A DNA stretch of 64,000 nt from Paractinoplanes ferrugineus (GCF_016862195.1 NZ_BOMM01000041.1:1-64000); one strand, 5' to 3'. Shown: positions 24,697-34,585, counted from the first letter of the stretch. The notes: generated by a model from the sequence alone, not told the origin. Made by a program: numbers and translations.

Positions 24697-25515
24697 ATGG
24701 CCGACGACACGCCGACGAACCGGCTCGGTTCCTACCTCAAGGCCCGGCGGGCGCTGATTCGCCCGGAACAGGCCGGCATCCCGCCGGGACCGATCCGTCG
24801 GGTGCCCGGCCTGCGTCGCGAGGAGGTCGCGATGCTGGCCGGCATCAGCACCGACTATTACCTGCGCCTCGAACGTGGCCGGGACACCCGTCCGTCACCC
24901 CAGGTGCTCGACGCGCTCGCCCGGGTGCTGCAACTGGACGAGACCGAACGCCGTTACCTGTCCGGTCTCGTCCAGCCGCTGCCACGACTGCGCAAGACGC
25001 GTACGTCGCCGGAGCGGGTACCCGCACGGCTGCACCACCTGCTGTCGGCAGTCGGCGTACCGGCATTTGTCGAGGGACGCGCCTTCGACGTGCTCGCCGC
25101 CAACAAGCTGGCAATCGCCCTCTCACCCCGCCTGCAGCCAGGGCAGAACCGGCTACGCTCGCTCTTGCTCGACCCCGAGGAGCAAGCCTTCCAGAAGGAC
25201 TGGGCCACGTCGGCCGCCGGGTTCGTCGCCGCGTTCCGAGAGCAGGCCGGGACGAACCCCGACGACCGCCGGTTCGTCGAGCTGATCGGCGAGTTGTCGC
25301 TGGAAAGCGGGCGATTCCGGGAGCTCTGGGGCCGCCATGACGTGCGCCGGCTCGAGGGCGGCAGCACCACCGTGCTGCACCCGATGGTGGGCGAGTTGGT
25401 ACTGCATCGCGACAAGCTCCCCGTCCATGGGCTGCTCCTCGTCCTCTACTACGCCGAGGCCGGAAGTGAGAGCGCGGAGAAGCTCGCCCTCCTCGCTTCT
25501 CTCGCCGGCACCTGA
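24697..25515 (+). CDS. XRE-type regulator with MmyB-like ligand-binding domain
   Basis: A 272-aa regulator. Residues 1-80 form a helix-turn-helix (LGSYLKARR, VPGLRREEVAMLAGISTDYY, LERGRDTRPSPQVLDAL), followed by the MmyB-like domain thought to bind fatty-acid-like ligands (WATSAAGFVAAFRE, FRELWGRHDVRR, HPMVGELVLHRDKLPV). These proteins usually control an adjacent oxidoreductase, here the upstream SDR gene. Confidence 0.95.
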   Translation: MADDTPTNRLGSYLKARRALIRPEQAGIPPGPIRRVPGLRREEVAMLAGISTDYYLRLERGRDTRPSPQVLDALARVLQLDETERRYLSGLVQPLPRLRKTRTSPERVPARLHHLLSAVGVPAFVEGRAFDVLAANKLAIALSPRLQPGQNRLRSLLLDPEEQAFQKDWATSAAGFVAAFREQAGTNPDDRRFVELIGELSLESGRFRELWGRHDVRRLEGGSTTVLHPMVGELVLHRDKLPVHGLLLVLYYAEAGSESAEKLALLASLAGT

Positions 25516-25622
25516 TTGACCCACCGGAAAATCGCGAACGTAAGGGCAGAGCCCAGTGCAGGACAGCGCAGTCGAGGTACCAGATCTGTGGTCGCGCTCC
25601 GCCGGCTGCGGGCCCGCCGGAC

Positions 25623-26207
25623 TCAGTAGAGGGTGGAGCGGTGGGTTGGGCCGAGTCGGAAGCTCTCGGTCTTCACGACCTCCGCGGGGACCTCCCCCTG
25701 CAAGGGTGCGCGGGTGAGCCAGACCAGCGCGTGTTCCCCTTCCCGAACCGGGAGCCGGGGGAAGTTGTTCGCCGCGTACTCGGTCCGCAGTACCGCAAGG
25801 GTGTCCTCCGGGGTCGGTACGGGGTCGGGGAACGGGTCGGCCGAATACCAAACTGTCGCGTACAGAATTGCTTCGGGTTCGGCGGCACCACGGTCGAATA
25901 CCGGAACCGCGACGATCTCGCGGAGCAGCATGACGTCGTCCGAGTCGAGCATCGTCGCATTGGCCGCCGGTCCGTGCTCGGCCCACACCGGGCCGGTGTA
26001 GAAGGCCGTCAGGGCGGTCCGGCGCGATGGCATGTCGGCGAATCCGCGCAGCCACACGAATTGGTCGGGTCGGTCGCGGTCGCGGAACTGGCCCAGCACG
26101 GCCATCCCCAGATCCTCCTGGGACTCGATGAACTCGCGGTCGAACAGGTCGATGAGTTCGTCGCGGCGGCCCTCGCGCAGGGTGTATCGGCGCAACTCGA
26201 CGATCAT
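25623..26207 (-). CDS. NIPSNAP-family protein
   Basis: A 194-aa protein starting MIVELRRYTLREGRRDEL, the signature opening of NIPSNAP dimeric alpha-beta barrel proteins, with FVWLRGFADM and FYTGPVWAEHG further on. Function in bacteria is not established. The ATG overlaps the TGA of the Rrf2 regulator (ATGA), so both are translated from one mRNA and the regulator probably controls this protein. Confidence 0.85.
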   Translation of the reverse strand: MIVELRRYTLREGRRDELIDLFDREFIESQEDLGMAVLGQFRDRDRPDQFVWLRGFADMPSRRTALTAFYTGPVWAEHGPAANATMLDSDDVMLLREIVAVPVFDRGAAEPEAILYATVWYSADPFPDPVPTPEDTLAVLRTEYAANNFPRLPVREGEHALVWLTRAPLQGEVPAEVVKTESFRLGPTHRSTLY

Positions 26208-26629
26208 CGGAGGATCCTTTCCAGTACGTCGTCGACGGTCGAGCGCGCCAGCGCCGCCCGGAACGCGTTGGTCGCTTCGTCGTAGAGGTCGGTGAGCACC
26301 GGACGGATTCCGCGCCCGACCGGGCATTCCAGGTTCGGCTCGGAACGGTGGAGGGCGAGGAGAGGCTCCGCCGAGACGGCGAGCCAGATGTCCAGCAGGC
26401 TGATCTCGGCCGCTGAGCGACCCAGCGAGAAACCCGCGCCATTTCCGCGACGCGCCCGCACCAGGCCGGCCCGTTGCAGGTCGCCGAGGCTGCGTCGGAC
26501 GATGACCGCGTTGGTGTTGACGCTGGCCGCCACCTCCTCGGAGGTGAGCACTTCCCGACCCCGGCGCCTGGCCAGTTCCAGCCATGCGAGGGCGTGGGCG
26601 GCGATCGTCAACTTGCTGTTGGCGGTCAT
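26204..26629 (-). CDS. Rrf2-family transcriptional regulator
   Basis: A 141-aa Rrf2 regulator: winged helix with LTSEEVAASVNTNAVIVRR and LQRAGLVRARRGNGAGFSLG, then the dimerisation helix. The three clustered Cys that bind an Fe-S cluster in IscR/NsrR are absent (one Cys, in LECPVGR), so it is probably cluster-free as in the YwnA-like subgroup. Start chosen at MTANSKLT where homology begins. First gene of the two-gene operon. Confidence 0.88.
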   Translation of the reverse strand: MTANSKLTIAAHALAWLELARRRGREVLTSEEVAASVNTNAVIVRRSLGDLQRAGLVRARRGNGAGFSLGRSAAEISLLDIWLAVSAEPLLALHRSEPNLECPVGRGIRPVLTDLYDEATNAFRAALARSTVDDVLERILR

Positions 26630-26943
26630 CCCGACAGCCTCGCCGACACGCGTCTCAAAAGCAACCGTTTCTGTTACGCCGGACTCCGAACCACCTTGCC
26701 GACCGGATCCCCGGCCGCCGGCAGCGCAGATCCCGAGGGCGGCGGCTGAATCCGGGCCGCCAGGTCCTGCCCGCCCTGGCCCATTGGCGCGACGGCGACA
26801 TCTGCACCCGCCCACGTCCGGGAAGCGATCGCCCTGCTCTGTGCCGCCGCCCCACCGGCGCGGCGACCCCGGGCGAAACGGGTTGGACCGTTCTGCGGCC
26901 CGGCCCGGCCCAGAGCGCGAGTTGATCTACAGATGACCAGGTC
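26630..26943. other. Intergenic stretch, no gene recognised
   Basis: About 310 nt between the Rrf2 gene and the convergent-side end of the M15 peptidase gene. GC-rich open frames exist on both strands but none has family-like sequence. It should hold the Rrf2 promoter and the M15 terminator; neither was clear. Confidence 0.4.
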
Positions 26944-27753
26944 TCACTTGTTGGTGAGGCTGAAGTGCATGTAGTCCTTCAGACTTCGCCAGTTGCCGCC
27001 CCAGAAGTAGCCGTTCGTGGTGAACGCGCGGCCGGCGCCCTCGGGGTGGATCATGCCGATCTTGTAGGAACGGCGGTTCAGGTAGGCGTGGCCGCCGGCC
27101 GGTGACACCGAGCCGTTGCGCATCATCGGGTTCTGCAGCGGGTTGATGTCGATGGCGACGCCGTAGGCGTGCTCGGACCAGACGTCGGTGCCGCCGACCG
27201 GGCGGCAGTTGTAGCCGGCCGTGACGATGCCCATGTCGGTCTCGCCGGGCATGTTCACCGACATCGGGGCCATGGCCATGATGCGGTAGCGCCAGCGGAA
27301 CAGGGTGAAGAAGATCTTCTGGATCCGGGTGACGACGTCGCGGTGCACGATGATGCTGCCGTCGTGGTAGTCGCCCTGCAGGTCGATGTAGGACACCCAG
27401 ACCCGGCGGAGGGCGGCCGGCGGGACCGGGCAGCCGACGGCCGGGTTCCAGTTGACCATCGCGGGCGTGACGGCTTCCACGCTCGTGCGCCAGTCCCGCA
27501 GCTGCACCCGGGGCGGGGTCAGGCGCAACGTCTCGTCGACGTGCACCGGGTAGGGCGGGACGATCTGGTTCCAGCGGCCGATGTCCGCGACCCGCAGGCG
27601 GGCGGCCCGGGCGATGCTGTCCATGGTGTCGCCGGGGGCCACCACGTGCCAGACCGCGCCGGGGCGGGACGCTGCCGAAGCAGGTCGCCCCGGCAGGACG
27701 GATGCCGGGACGACCAGGACGAGCAGGGCGGCTAGCAGTCGTTTCAGGCGCAC
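26944..27753 (-). CDS. LysM-containing M15 (VanY-type) D-Ala-D-Ala carboxypeptidase, secreted
   Basis: A 269-aa exported cell-wall enzyme: signal peptide (1-28), LysM domain (about 34-80: WHVVAPGDTMDSIARAARL, IGRWNQI) for peptidoglycan binding, then an M15_4 metallopeptidase. Zinc ligands are visible in SEHAYGVAID (S-x-H-x2-G-x-A-x-D) and in the C-terminal DYMHF. It should trim peptidoglycan stem peptides. Nothing links it to its neighbours. Confidence 0.92.
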   Translation of the reverse strand: MRLKRLLAALLVLVVPASVLPGRPASAASRPGAVWHVVAPGDTMDSIARAARLRVADIGRWNQIVPPYPVHVDETLRLTPPRVQLRDWRTSVEAVTPAMVNWNPAVGCPVPPAALRRVWVSYIDLQGDYHDGSIIVHRDVVTRIQKIFFTLFRWRYRIMAMAPMSVNMPGETDMGIVTAGYNCRPVGGTDVWSEHAYGVAIDINPLQNPMMRNGSVSPAGGHAYLNRRSYKIGMIHPEGAGRAFTTNGYFWGGNWRSLKDYMHFSLTNK

Positions 27754-27809
27754 GGTTACCGACCGTACGAAGGCGTCTCACGTGTCGTGGGCGAAACGCG
27801 AAACTTTTC

Positions 27810-28838
27810 TCAGTTCCCAGGATCGAGGGCGACGGGTACGGGCTGGAGCGTCAGCCGCACCGCGGTTCCCGGGGTGAGCGACGGCAACTGGCCGCTCGCC
27901 ACCTGGGCAACGACGAGCGTCTCTGCGACGGCCACCGTCACCCGGCTTGTCGAGCCGAGGAAACTGCTGGTCAGTACCCTTCCCGAGCCGTCGGGGTCGG
28001 GTGTCACGTCGACGGCTTCCGGTCGTACCAGAGCGGTGACCCGGCCGGCCGCGGCCGGCGTGATGAGCGGAAGTTCCGTGCCGAGCACCGCCACCACCGG
28101 CCCGGAGACGACGCCGGGCAGCCGGTTGCTCAAGCCGACGAAGTCGGCGACGAACGCGCCGGCCGGCTGCTGGTAGACGACGGCGGGCGGGGCCAGCTGC
28201 TCGAGCCGCCCGGCCCGCATGACCCCGACCCGGTCGGCGACCGCGAGCGCCTCTTCCTGATCATGGGTGACGAACAGGGTGGTGGTCCCGACCTCGGTCT
28301 GGATCCGCCGGATCTCCTCACGCAGCTGCACCCGCACCTTGGCGTCGAGCGCCGACAGCGGCTCGTCGAGCAGCAGCACGGCCGGTTCGATCGCGAGCGC
28401 GCGGGCCAACGCCACCCGCTGCTGCTGCCCACCGGACATCTGGTGGGGATAACGCCGGCCGTGCGCGCTCAGCCCGACCAGGTCGAGCATCGCGGCGGCC
28501 CGGCCCGGGTCACGCCGGCGACCCCGCAACCGCAGCCCGAAGGAGACGTTCTCCAGCGCGGTGAGGTGCGGGAACAGGCTGTACGCCTGGAACACCATGC
28601 CCATGTCGCGGCGGTTGGCCGGCAGTGCGGTGACGTCCTTGCCGCCGACCAGCACCCGCCCGCTGTCCGCGTCCTCGAGGCCGGCCAGCACGCGCAGCGC
28701 GGTCGTCTTGCCGCAGCCGGACGGCCCGAGAAGCGCGATCAGCTCCCCCGCGGCGATTTCGAGGTCGAGATCGTCGAGGGCGTGCACCGAACCGAAAGCG
28801 CGGCGCAACCCTTCCAGGTGCACGGCGACGCCGCTCAT
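27810..28838 (-). CDS. ABC transporter ATP-binding protein (PotA/FbpC type)
   Basis: A 342-aa ATPase with Walker A GPSGCGKTT, signature MSGGQQQRVALARAL, Walker B LLLDEPLSALD and a C-terminal TOBE domain, the form used by spermidine/putrescine, iron(III) and phosphonate importers. Last gene of a four-gene operon (binding protein, two permeases, ATPase) with overlaps of 4 to 13 bp. The 4-bp overlap with the permease upstream supports coupled synthesis. Confidence 0.95.
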   Translation of the reverse strand: MSGVAVHLEGLRRAFGSVHALDDLDLEIAAGELIALLGPSGCGKTTALRVLAGLEDADSGRVLVGGKDVTALPANRRDMGMVFQAYSLFPHLTALENVSFGLRLRGRRRDPGRAAAMLDLVGLSAHGRRYPHQMSGGQQQRVALARALAIEPAVLLLDEPLSALDAKVRVQLREEIRRIQTEVGTTTLFVTHDQEEALAVADRVGVMRAGRLEQLAPPAVVYQQPAGAFVADFVGLSNRLPGVVSGPVVAVLGTELPLITPAAAGRVTALVRPEAVDVTPDPDGSGRVLTSSFLGSTSRVTVAVAETLVVAQVASGQLPSLTPGTAVRLTLQPVPVALDPGN

Positions 28839-29626
28839 TTCGAGTCCTTCCGGGAACGTCCGGCCAGCGACAGAAGCAACAGCAAAGCGAAGGCCAGAAG
28901 CAACGCGGCCAGCGAGACCGCCACCGACATGGTGGCGCTGCTCTTTCCGAGCAGGGCGATGGAGACCTGCAGATTCGTGCGGTTCAGCAACGACGCGATG
29001 GTGTATTCACCGAGAACCAGGGCGACGGTCAGGAATGCCGCGGACAGAACGGCCGACCGGATGTTCGGCAACACCACGCGGACGATGACTGTCGACCACC
29101 CGGCGCCGAGGCTCCGGGAGGCTTCGGCGAGGGTCCGCACGTCGATTGCCGAAAGCCCCGCGTCGATCGCGCGATAGGCATAAGGCAGGACCAGGATGGT
29201 GTACGCGAAAACGAGCGTCGACGAAGAGTCACCGAGGAAGTACGTGACCCAGGCGTAGACCGGTGCCAGCCCCACGACCAGCACGATGGCCGGAATCGTC
29301 AGCGGCAGCAGGCACAGGAATTCGACCGTCCGGCGCAACCGGGGAAGCCGCAGGCGCACCCAGATGGCGGTCGGTACGAGCAGCACCAGCATCAGCACGG
29401 CAGTGAGCCCGGCCTGTTCGAGCGAGGCGACGATGCCGTCGGCCAGATCGGGATAGGTGTCGCTGAGCTTCGGCCAGTTCACCAGGAGCGGCCACGTCTG
29501 CGAGTCGCGAGCACTGAATTCCACCATCGCGGCCAGGGGGAGCAGGAAGAAGACGCCGAGCACGACGAATACGACCCACCGGAAGGCCCGCTGGTTGCGC
29601 CGCCGGCGGGCGATCACCCCAGCCAT
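28835..29626 (-). CDS. ABC transporter permease (PotC-like)
   Basis: A 263-aa inner-membrane permease with about six hydrophobic segments and the EAA loop EASRSLGAGWSTVIVRVVLP that contacts the ATPase. It is the second permease of the operon and overlaps its neighbours by 13 and 4 bp. Confidence 0.93.
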   Translation of the reverse strand: MAGVIARRRRNQRAFRWVVFVVLGVFFLLPLAAMVEFSARDSQTWPLLVNWPKLSDTYPDLADGIVASLEQAGLTAVLMLVLLVPTAIWVRLRLPRLRRTVEFLCLLPLTIPAIVLVVGLAPVYAWVTYFLGDSSSTLVFAYTILVLPYAYRAIDAGLSAIDVRTLAEASRSLGAGWSTVIVRVVLPNIRSAVLSAAFLTVALVLGEYTIASLLNRTNLQVSIALLGKSSATMSVAVSLAALLLAFALLLLLSLAGRSRKDSK

Positions 29627-30489
29627 TTCGCGGTTCTCCTCTCCAGCAGCGAATAGAGGCCCATGACGACGGCCACCACGACGACCATGCCGAGCGCCAT
29701 CGCCTTGCCGACGTTCTGCTGGCCGAGCACGACCTCACTGGTGAGGGCGCCGCGGATCTGCAGCGGAATGATCGGGCTGCCCTGGCTGACGAGGGCGGCC
29801 GCGGTCGCGTACGCGGAAAAGGCGTTGGCGAAAAGCAGCAACGTGGAACCGAGGAATGCGGGGGCGAGCAACGGCCCGGCGACGCGGGTCCAGTACTGCC
29901 AGGTGGAGCCGCCGAGGCTTTCGGTGGCTTCGCGCCACTGCGGCCGGACGCCGTCGAGGGCGGGCAGGAACACGATCACCATCAGCGGGATCTGGAAATA
30001 CGTGTAGACCAGGATCAATCCCGGTAGCTCGAAGAGCCACACCCCGTTCGCGTACAGATCGATGCTCAGATGGTCGTGCAGCCAGACCGTGACGAAACCG
30101 CTGAGCCCGATCGTCGCCAGAAAGGCGAAGGCCAGGGTGACGCCGCCGAACTGGGCGAGCACGCCGGCCGCCGAGGTGGCGATCCGCCGCACCAGCCCCG
30201 ACGCGGTGACCAGCGCATAGGCCAGCAGGGCGCCGAGTACCGCGCCGACCAGCGCGCTCACCGCGGACAGCACGATGCTGCGGCCGAACGCGTCCAGGAG
30301 GTAGCCGTTGGTGAGCGCTTCGACATTGGCGGAACTGACTGCGCCGTCGGTCCCGGCGAACGCCCCGATCACCACCACGAGAGTGGGCACGATCAGGAAG
30401 ATCGCCACGTACCCGAAGAACGGGACCGCGCCCAGCAGGGCGGTGCCCCGCGGCTTTCGCCGCGGGGCCGCGAGAGCTTTCTCAGGCAA
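29614..30489 (-). CDS. ABC transporter permease (PotB-like)
   Basis: A 291-aa permease with six predicted helices and the EAA loop EATESLGGSTWQYWTRVAG. It overlaps the binding-protein stop by 8 bp and the next permease by 13 bp. With its partner it forms the membrane channel of the importer. Confidence 0.93.
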   Translation of the reverse strand: MPEKALAAPRRKPRGTALLGAVPFFGYVAIFLIVPTLVVVIGAFAGTDGAVSSANVEALTNGYLLDAFGRSIVLSAVSALVGAVLGALLAYALVTASGLVRRIATSAAGVLAQFGGVTLAFAFLATIGLSGFVTVWLHDHLSIDLYANGVWLFELPGLILVYTYFQIPLMVIVFLPALDGVRPQWREATESLGGSTWQYWTRVAGPLLAPAFLGSTLLLFANAFSAYATAAALVSQGSPIIPLQIRGALTSEVVLGQQNVGKAMALGMVVVVAVVMGLYSLLERRTAKWLG

Positions 30490-31603
30490 CGGCCTTGGCC
30501 CAGTTCGCCGTCAGGTATTCCTTGGCCTTGGTGTTCTGCGCCTCGGTCGGCAGGACCGGGGTGCCGTCGACCTTGGGCAGCGCCGCGAAGGCGGCCGTGT
30601 CGAGCGTGCCGGCCTTCTGCATCGCGTCGGCGCGGACCGGGCGGGCGCCCCCCTTGAGCCACAGGTTCTGACCCTCGTCAGAGTAGAGGAACTCCTCCCA
30701 CAGGCGGGCGGCCGCCGGGTGCGGGGCGTCCTTGCTGATCGCCTGCACATAGTACGAACCGAGCACCGCGCCCGTCGGGATGAAGGTCTTCCAGGTCTTG
30801 AGCTTGGCGGCCTCAGCGACATTCAGGTAGTCCCAGTCGAACACGACAGGGGTCTGGCCCGATTCGATGGTGGCCGCGGTCGGGTCGATCGGCAGGAAGT
30901 TGCCGGCCTTCTTGAGGTCGCCGAAGAAACCGACACCCTTGGTGATGTCGTCGGCGGTGCCACCGTCCGCGATCGCGGCCATCTGCACCCCGCCGAACGC
31001 CGCGCCGGCCTGCGTCGGGTCGCCGTTGAGCGCGACCTTGCCCTTGTAGTCCAGCTTCAGCAGGTCGGCCACGCTTGTCGGGGCCGGCACCTTGGCGCTG
31101 TCGTAGCCGATCGACATGTAACCGCCGTAGTCGTTGACCCAGGTGCCGGCGGCCTCCTTGAGCGAGTCCGGGATGTCGCCGAACGTGGCCACCTTGTACG
31201 GCGCGAACATCGTCGTGTTGGCCGACGCCACCGAGCCGCCGAGGTCGAACACGTCGGGCGCCTTGTCCTGGCCCTTGAGCGTCTTGGCGGCGTTGATCTC
31301 GTCCTGGCTCGACCCGTCCGGCTGCGCCGAGTTCACCTGGATGCCGTACTTGTCGCCGAACGCCTTGATGATCTCGCCGTAGTTGGCCCAGGTCGGCGGC
31401 AGCGCGATGACGTTGAGCCGGCCCTCCTTCTTGGCCGCGGCAACGAGCGCGTCGACGCCACCGAGGTCGGCGGCGCTGGTGGCGGTGGCCGCGCCACCCG
31501 CGGCCGCGGTGTCGTCCTTCTCCGGCGGCGAGCAGGCCGCGATCGCGACGGCCGTCGTGGCAGCGACGACGACGGCCAGGGTACGGCCGATAGGGGTGCG
31601 CAC
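30482..31603 (-). CDS. ABC transporter substrate-binding lipoprotein
   Basis: A 373-aa extracytoplasmic solute-binding protein: signal peptide ending VAIAAC (lipobox, Cys lipidated), linker rich in Ala/Thr, then a PotD/FbpA-like fold (VAAAKKEGRLNVIALP, DVFDLGG, GYDSAKVPAP, LWEEFLYSDEGQN). GTG start at 31603 follows AAGGAGGA at ideal spacing; no other start fits the signal peptide. Family assignment points to polyamine, iron(III) or aminophosphonate uptake; the ligand cannot be read from the sequence. Confidence 0.92.
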   Translation of the reverse strand: MRTPIGRTLAVVVAATTAVAIAACSPPEKDDTAAAGGAATATSAADLGGVDALVAAAKKEGRLNVIALPPTWANYGEIIKAFGDKYGIQVNSAQPDGSSQDEINAAKTLKGQDKAPDVFDLGGSVASANTTMFAPYKVATFGDIPDSLKEAAGTWVNDYGGYMSIGYDSAKVPAPTSVADLLKLDYKGKVALNGDPTQAGAAFGGVQMAAIADGGTADDITKGVGFFGDLKKAGNFLPIDPTAATIESGQTPVVFDWDYLNVAEAAKLKTWKTFIPTGAVLGSYYVQAISKDAPHPAAARLWEEFLYSDEGQNLWLKGGARPVRADAMQKAGTLDTAAFAALPKVDGTPVLPTEAQNTKAKEYLTANWAKAVA

Positions 31604-31779
31604 TTGAGATCCTCCTTCAGGCGCCCCGAGTCCGGTGCGCGCTGGGTGGATCATGAAAGTGCTTGATGGCGCAAAGACGACCTCGACAAGTACAGCCGTT
31701 GACTTTCCGTCATTTCGTAGCGCAGCCCACATCGTTCATAAGCATGAATGTCTGCCCACCTCTGACGTACAGTCACGCT

Positions 31780-31989
31780 GTGATCTTCTTCGAGGACGGC
31801 GACGGCCTGGAGCTGGCGGCCGACAAGCCGATCAGCGCGTGGCGTTACGCCACCACCCACATGACACTGCTCGTCGTGGCCGCGGTCCTCCTCATGGCCG
31901 GCGCGCTGACGCTGCTCATCTTCGCCCAGCCGCTGCTCCTCGCCGTCGCCGAGATCGCCGACTCCCTGCTGCGGCACGCCGACGGCTGA
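31780..31989 (+). CDS. Small single-pass membrane protein, hypothetical
   Basis: A 69-aa protein (GTG start; ATG 31744 is an alternative) with a charged N-terminus (FFEDGDGLELAADKP) and one strong hydrophobic helix MTLLVVAAVLLMAGALTLLI. It is divergent from the ABC operon. I do not recognise a family. Confidence 0.5.
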   Translation: MIFFEDGDGLELAADKPISAWRYATTHMTLLVVAAVLLMAGALTLLIFAQPLLLAVAEIADSLLRHADG

Positions 31990-32034
31990 CCGCCCCCGCC
32001 GCCTTCCGCCCCGGACGCGAACCCGGCCGCCGGC

Positions 32035-32391
32035 ATGGCGGGACGGTCTGCCGGAATGACCGCCCTCGACCTCGCCGACGAGTCGCTCACCGGCCTGCTG
32101 GCCTGGTTCTCCCTGATCCACATCCCGGACGACGAGGTGCGCACGGTCCTGGCCGAGTTCCACCGCGTCCTCAGACCCGGCGGCGCCCTGCTGCTGGCGA
32201 TCAAGGCCGGCGACAGCGTCCACCACAAGACCGAGGGGTACGGCGGTCACCCGATGAACCTCCACGTCCACCGCCGCCGCCCGGCCGCAGTCGTCGCCCG
32301 GCTGACCGAGGCCGGCTTCACCGCCGAGGCCGAACTGCTCCACCACCCCGAACCCGACACAACCGGCGCCTTCCTGTTCGCCCGCCGCTGA
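32035..32391 (+). pseudogene. Class I SAM methyltransferase fragment (C-terminal part)
   Basis: The fragment MTALDLADESLTGLLAWFSL, IHIPDDE, FHRVLRPGG and the final strand match the second half of small Methyltransf_11-type enzymes. The N-terminal motif I (GxGxG) that binds S-adenosylmethionine is missing and the sequence before it is Pro-rich, so the gene looks truncated and inactive. Confidence 0.65.
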
Positions 32392-32620
32392 CCACCTCGC
32401 CCCTCCCCGGCGCGGCGCGGCCTCCCCCCGCTCGCATGCCCTCCTCCCCGGCCCGGTGCGACCTTCCCCGCCCCCCGCACGTCCTCCCATCCGGCCCGCA
32501 CGCCCTCGGCCCACACCGCGCACGGCCTCCCCCGGGGCACCCCCGGGGCGGCACATCTCAGCCCGTTGGCGTTTCGGCCGAACAGGTTGGTGCGGTCTGT
32601 CGGGTCCTGAGGGGGTTTGA
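32392..32620. other. Pyrimidine-rich low-complexity spacer
   Basis: The + strand from about 32395 to 32560 is strongly C-rich with many runs of four to six C and repeated CGCCCTC / GTCCTCC-like words. No coding pattern is seen. The 3' end contains the palindrome TTCGGCCGAA about 45 nt before the chemoreceptor start. Confidence 0.5.
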
Positions 32621-34585
32621 GTGCGCCGGTTCCGGTTCACGATCAAGGTGCGGATCATCGCCTCCATGGTGGTGATGCTGGTTATCGCGATGAGTGCGGT
32701 GGTCTGGTACATCACCGCCCGGACCGCCGACGATGCGCGCGACACCGGTTTCGCCTATGCCGGTGAGGTTGCCCAGCGCAACGCCGCCGCGGTGCGACAG
32801 GTGGTGCTCGGGGGCCTCGGCACCGCGCAGGACCTGGCCCAGTCGATGCTCGCGGTGTCGTCGACCGACGGGAGCCGCAAGGTCGCCTCCGCCGAACTGC
32901 GCGCGGTGCTGACCGTGCACGACAACTACCTCGGTGTGTGGACCGGATGGGAACCCGACGCCTTCGACGGGCAGGACAACCGGTACAAAAAAGCGGAGGG
33001 CCATGACGGTACGGGCCGGTTCGTGCCGTACTGGTTCCGGGACGGCGACAAGATCAGTCTGTCTCCGCTCACCGACTACACCGTCGCGGGTACGGGCGAC
33101 TACTACCAGGTGCCGAGGAATTCCGGCGCCGAGAAGGTGATCGAGCCGTACGCGTACAAAGTCGGTGGCACGGAGGTCCTGATGACCTCCCTGGCCGTGC
33201 CGATGGTCCGCGGCGGCAAGGCGGTCGGGGTGACCGGCCTCGACATGAAGCTGGACACCCTGCAGGCCATGGTCGACGGGATCAAGCCGTTCGGCACCGG
33301 CAGCGCCGTCCTGCTCAGCACGGCCGGAGCCGTGATCGGGGGCGGTGACCCCGCCCTGGCCGGCAAGGCGGCTCCGGCGGACGCCCTCGCCTTCGCGACG
33401 TCGGCGGTGCGGGCCGGCAAGAGCACCCAGCAAGTTTCCGAGCTGAACGGGGAGGAGACCCTCCGGATCGCCACGCCGGTCTCCCTGGGCAGCAGCGACA
33501 CGTGGACCCTGATCGTCACGGTGCCGACCGCCACGATCCTGGCCGCCGCGAACACCACGCGGCACGTCAGCCTGCTCATCACCGTGGTGGCCGTACTCTT
33601 CGCCGCGGTGGTTGCCCTCTTCCTGGCCCGCACCATACTGCGGCCGATCGAGCGCCTGCGCGACCGGATGCGGGAGATCTCGCACGGCGACGGCGACCTG
33701 ACCCAGCGGGTCTCGGTGACCCGCGACGACGAGGCCGGCCAGCTCGCCGACGCGTTCAACACGTTCGTCGAGAAGGTCGCGGTCACCATCCGCGGCATCG
33801 GCGAGTCGACCGGCCTGCTCTCGGCGGCGGCCCGCGACCTCAACTCGGTGAGCGCCCAGCTGCAGGCGGGTGCCGCGACCGCGTCCGACCGGGCGGTGTC
33901 CGCCCGCGCGGCCAGCGAGCAGGTCAACGCGGGCGTGCACTCGATCGCCGCCGGCGCCGAGCAGATGACCGCCTCGATCGGCGAGATCTCCACCAACGCC
34001 TCGCAGGCGGCGCAGGTGGCCAACCAGGCGATGCGGGTCGCCGAGCGCACCAACGAGCAGGTCGCCGAGCTGGGTGCGGCCAGCGCCGAGGTCAGCGAGG
34101 TGGTCCGGCTGATCAACGCGATCGCCGAGCAGACGAATCTGCTGGCCCTCAACGCGACGATCGAGGCGGCCCGCGCCGGGGACATGGGCAAGGGCTTCGC
34201 GGTGGTGGCGTCGGAGGTCAAGGATCTGGCGCAGGAGACGGCCAAGGCCACCGAGCAGATCACCGCCCGGATCGGCGCGATTCAGTTGTCGAGCGCGTCC
34301 GCGGCGGCGGCGATCGGCGAGATCGCGCAGGTCATCACGCAGATCGGCGACTACACCACGACGATCGCCTCGGCCGTCGAGGAGCAGACGGCGACGACCG
34401 CGGAGATGAGCCGTACGGTGACGGAGGCGGCCCAGAACAGCGGGGACGTCGCCACCACGATCACCGGGGTGGCCGACGTGGCGTCCTCGACCGCCGGCAT
34501 CGCGGGCACGACCCAGCAGGCGGCGGCCAACTTGACGCAGTTGTCGAGCGACCTCACCGCGCTGGTCGGCGCCTTCCGCTGTTGA
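32621..34585 (+). CDS. Methyl-accepting chemotaxis protein with dCache-type sensor
   Basis: A 654-aa transmembrane receptor: TM1 at residues 9-31, a large periplasmic sensor of dCache_1 type (motifs YLGVWTGWEPDAFDG, VEPYAYKVGG-like IEPYAYKVGG, SLAVPMVRGGKAVGVTGLD), TM2 near 310-335, HAMP (ARTILRPIERLRDRM), then a coiled-coil signalling domain with the conserved hairpin EQTNLLALNATIEAARAGD around residue 505. The GTG start at 32621 lies directly before the first arginine-rich segment. No che or flagellar genes are nearby; Actinoplanes-type organisms make motile spores, so a chemotactic role is plausible. Confidence 0.95.
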   Translation: MRRFRFTIKVRIIASMVVMLVIAMSAVVWYITARTADDARDTGFAYAGEVAQRNAAAVRQVVLGGLGTAQDLAQSMLAVSSTDGSRKVASAELRAVLTVHDNYLGVWTGWEPDAFDGQDNRYKKAEGHDGTGRFVPYWFRDGDKISLSPLTDYTVAGTGDYYQVPRNSGAEKVIEPYAYKVGGTEVLMTSLAVPMVRGGKAVGVTGLDMKLDTLQAMVDGIKPFGTGSAVLLSTAGAVIGGGDPALAGKAAPADALAFATSAVRAGKSTQQVSELNGEETLRIATPVSLGSSDTWTLIVTVPTATILAAANTTRHVSLLITVVAVLFAAVVALFLARTILRPIERLRDRMREISHGDGDLTQRVSVTRDDEAGQLADAFNTFVEKVAVTIRGIGESTGLLSAAARDLNSVSAQLQAGAATASDRAVSARAASEQVNAGVHSIAAGAEQMTASIGEISTNASQAAQVANQAMRVAERTNEQVAELGAASAEVSEVVRLINAIAEQTNLLALNATIEAARAGDMGKGFAVVASEVKDLAQETAKATEQITARIGAIQLSSASAAAAIGEIAQVITQIGDYTTTIASAVEEQTATTAEMSRTVTEAAQNSGDVATTITGVADVASSTAGIAGTTQQAAANLTQLSSDLTALVGAFRC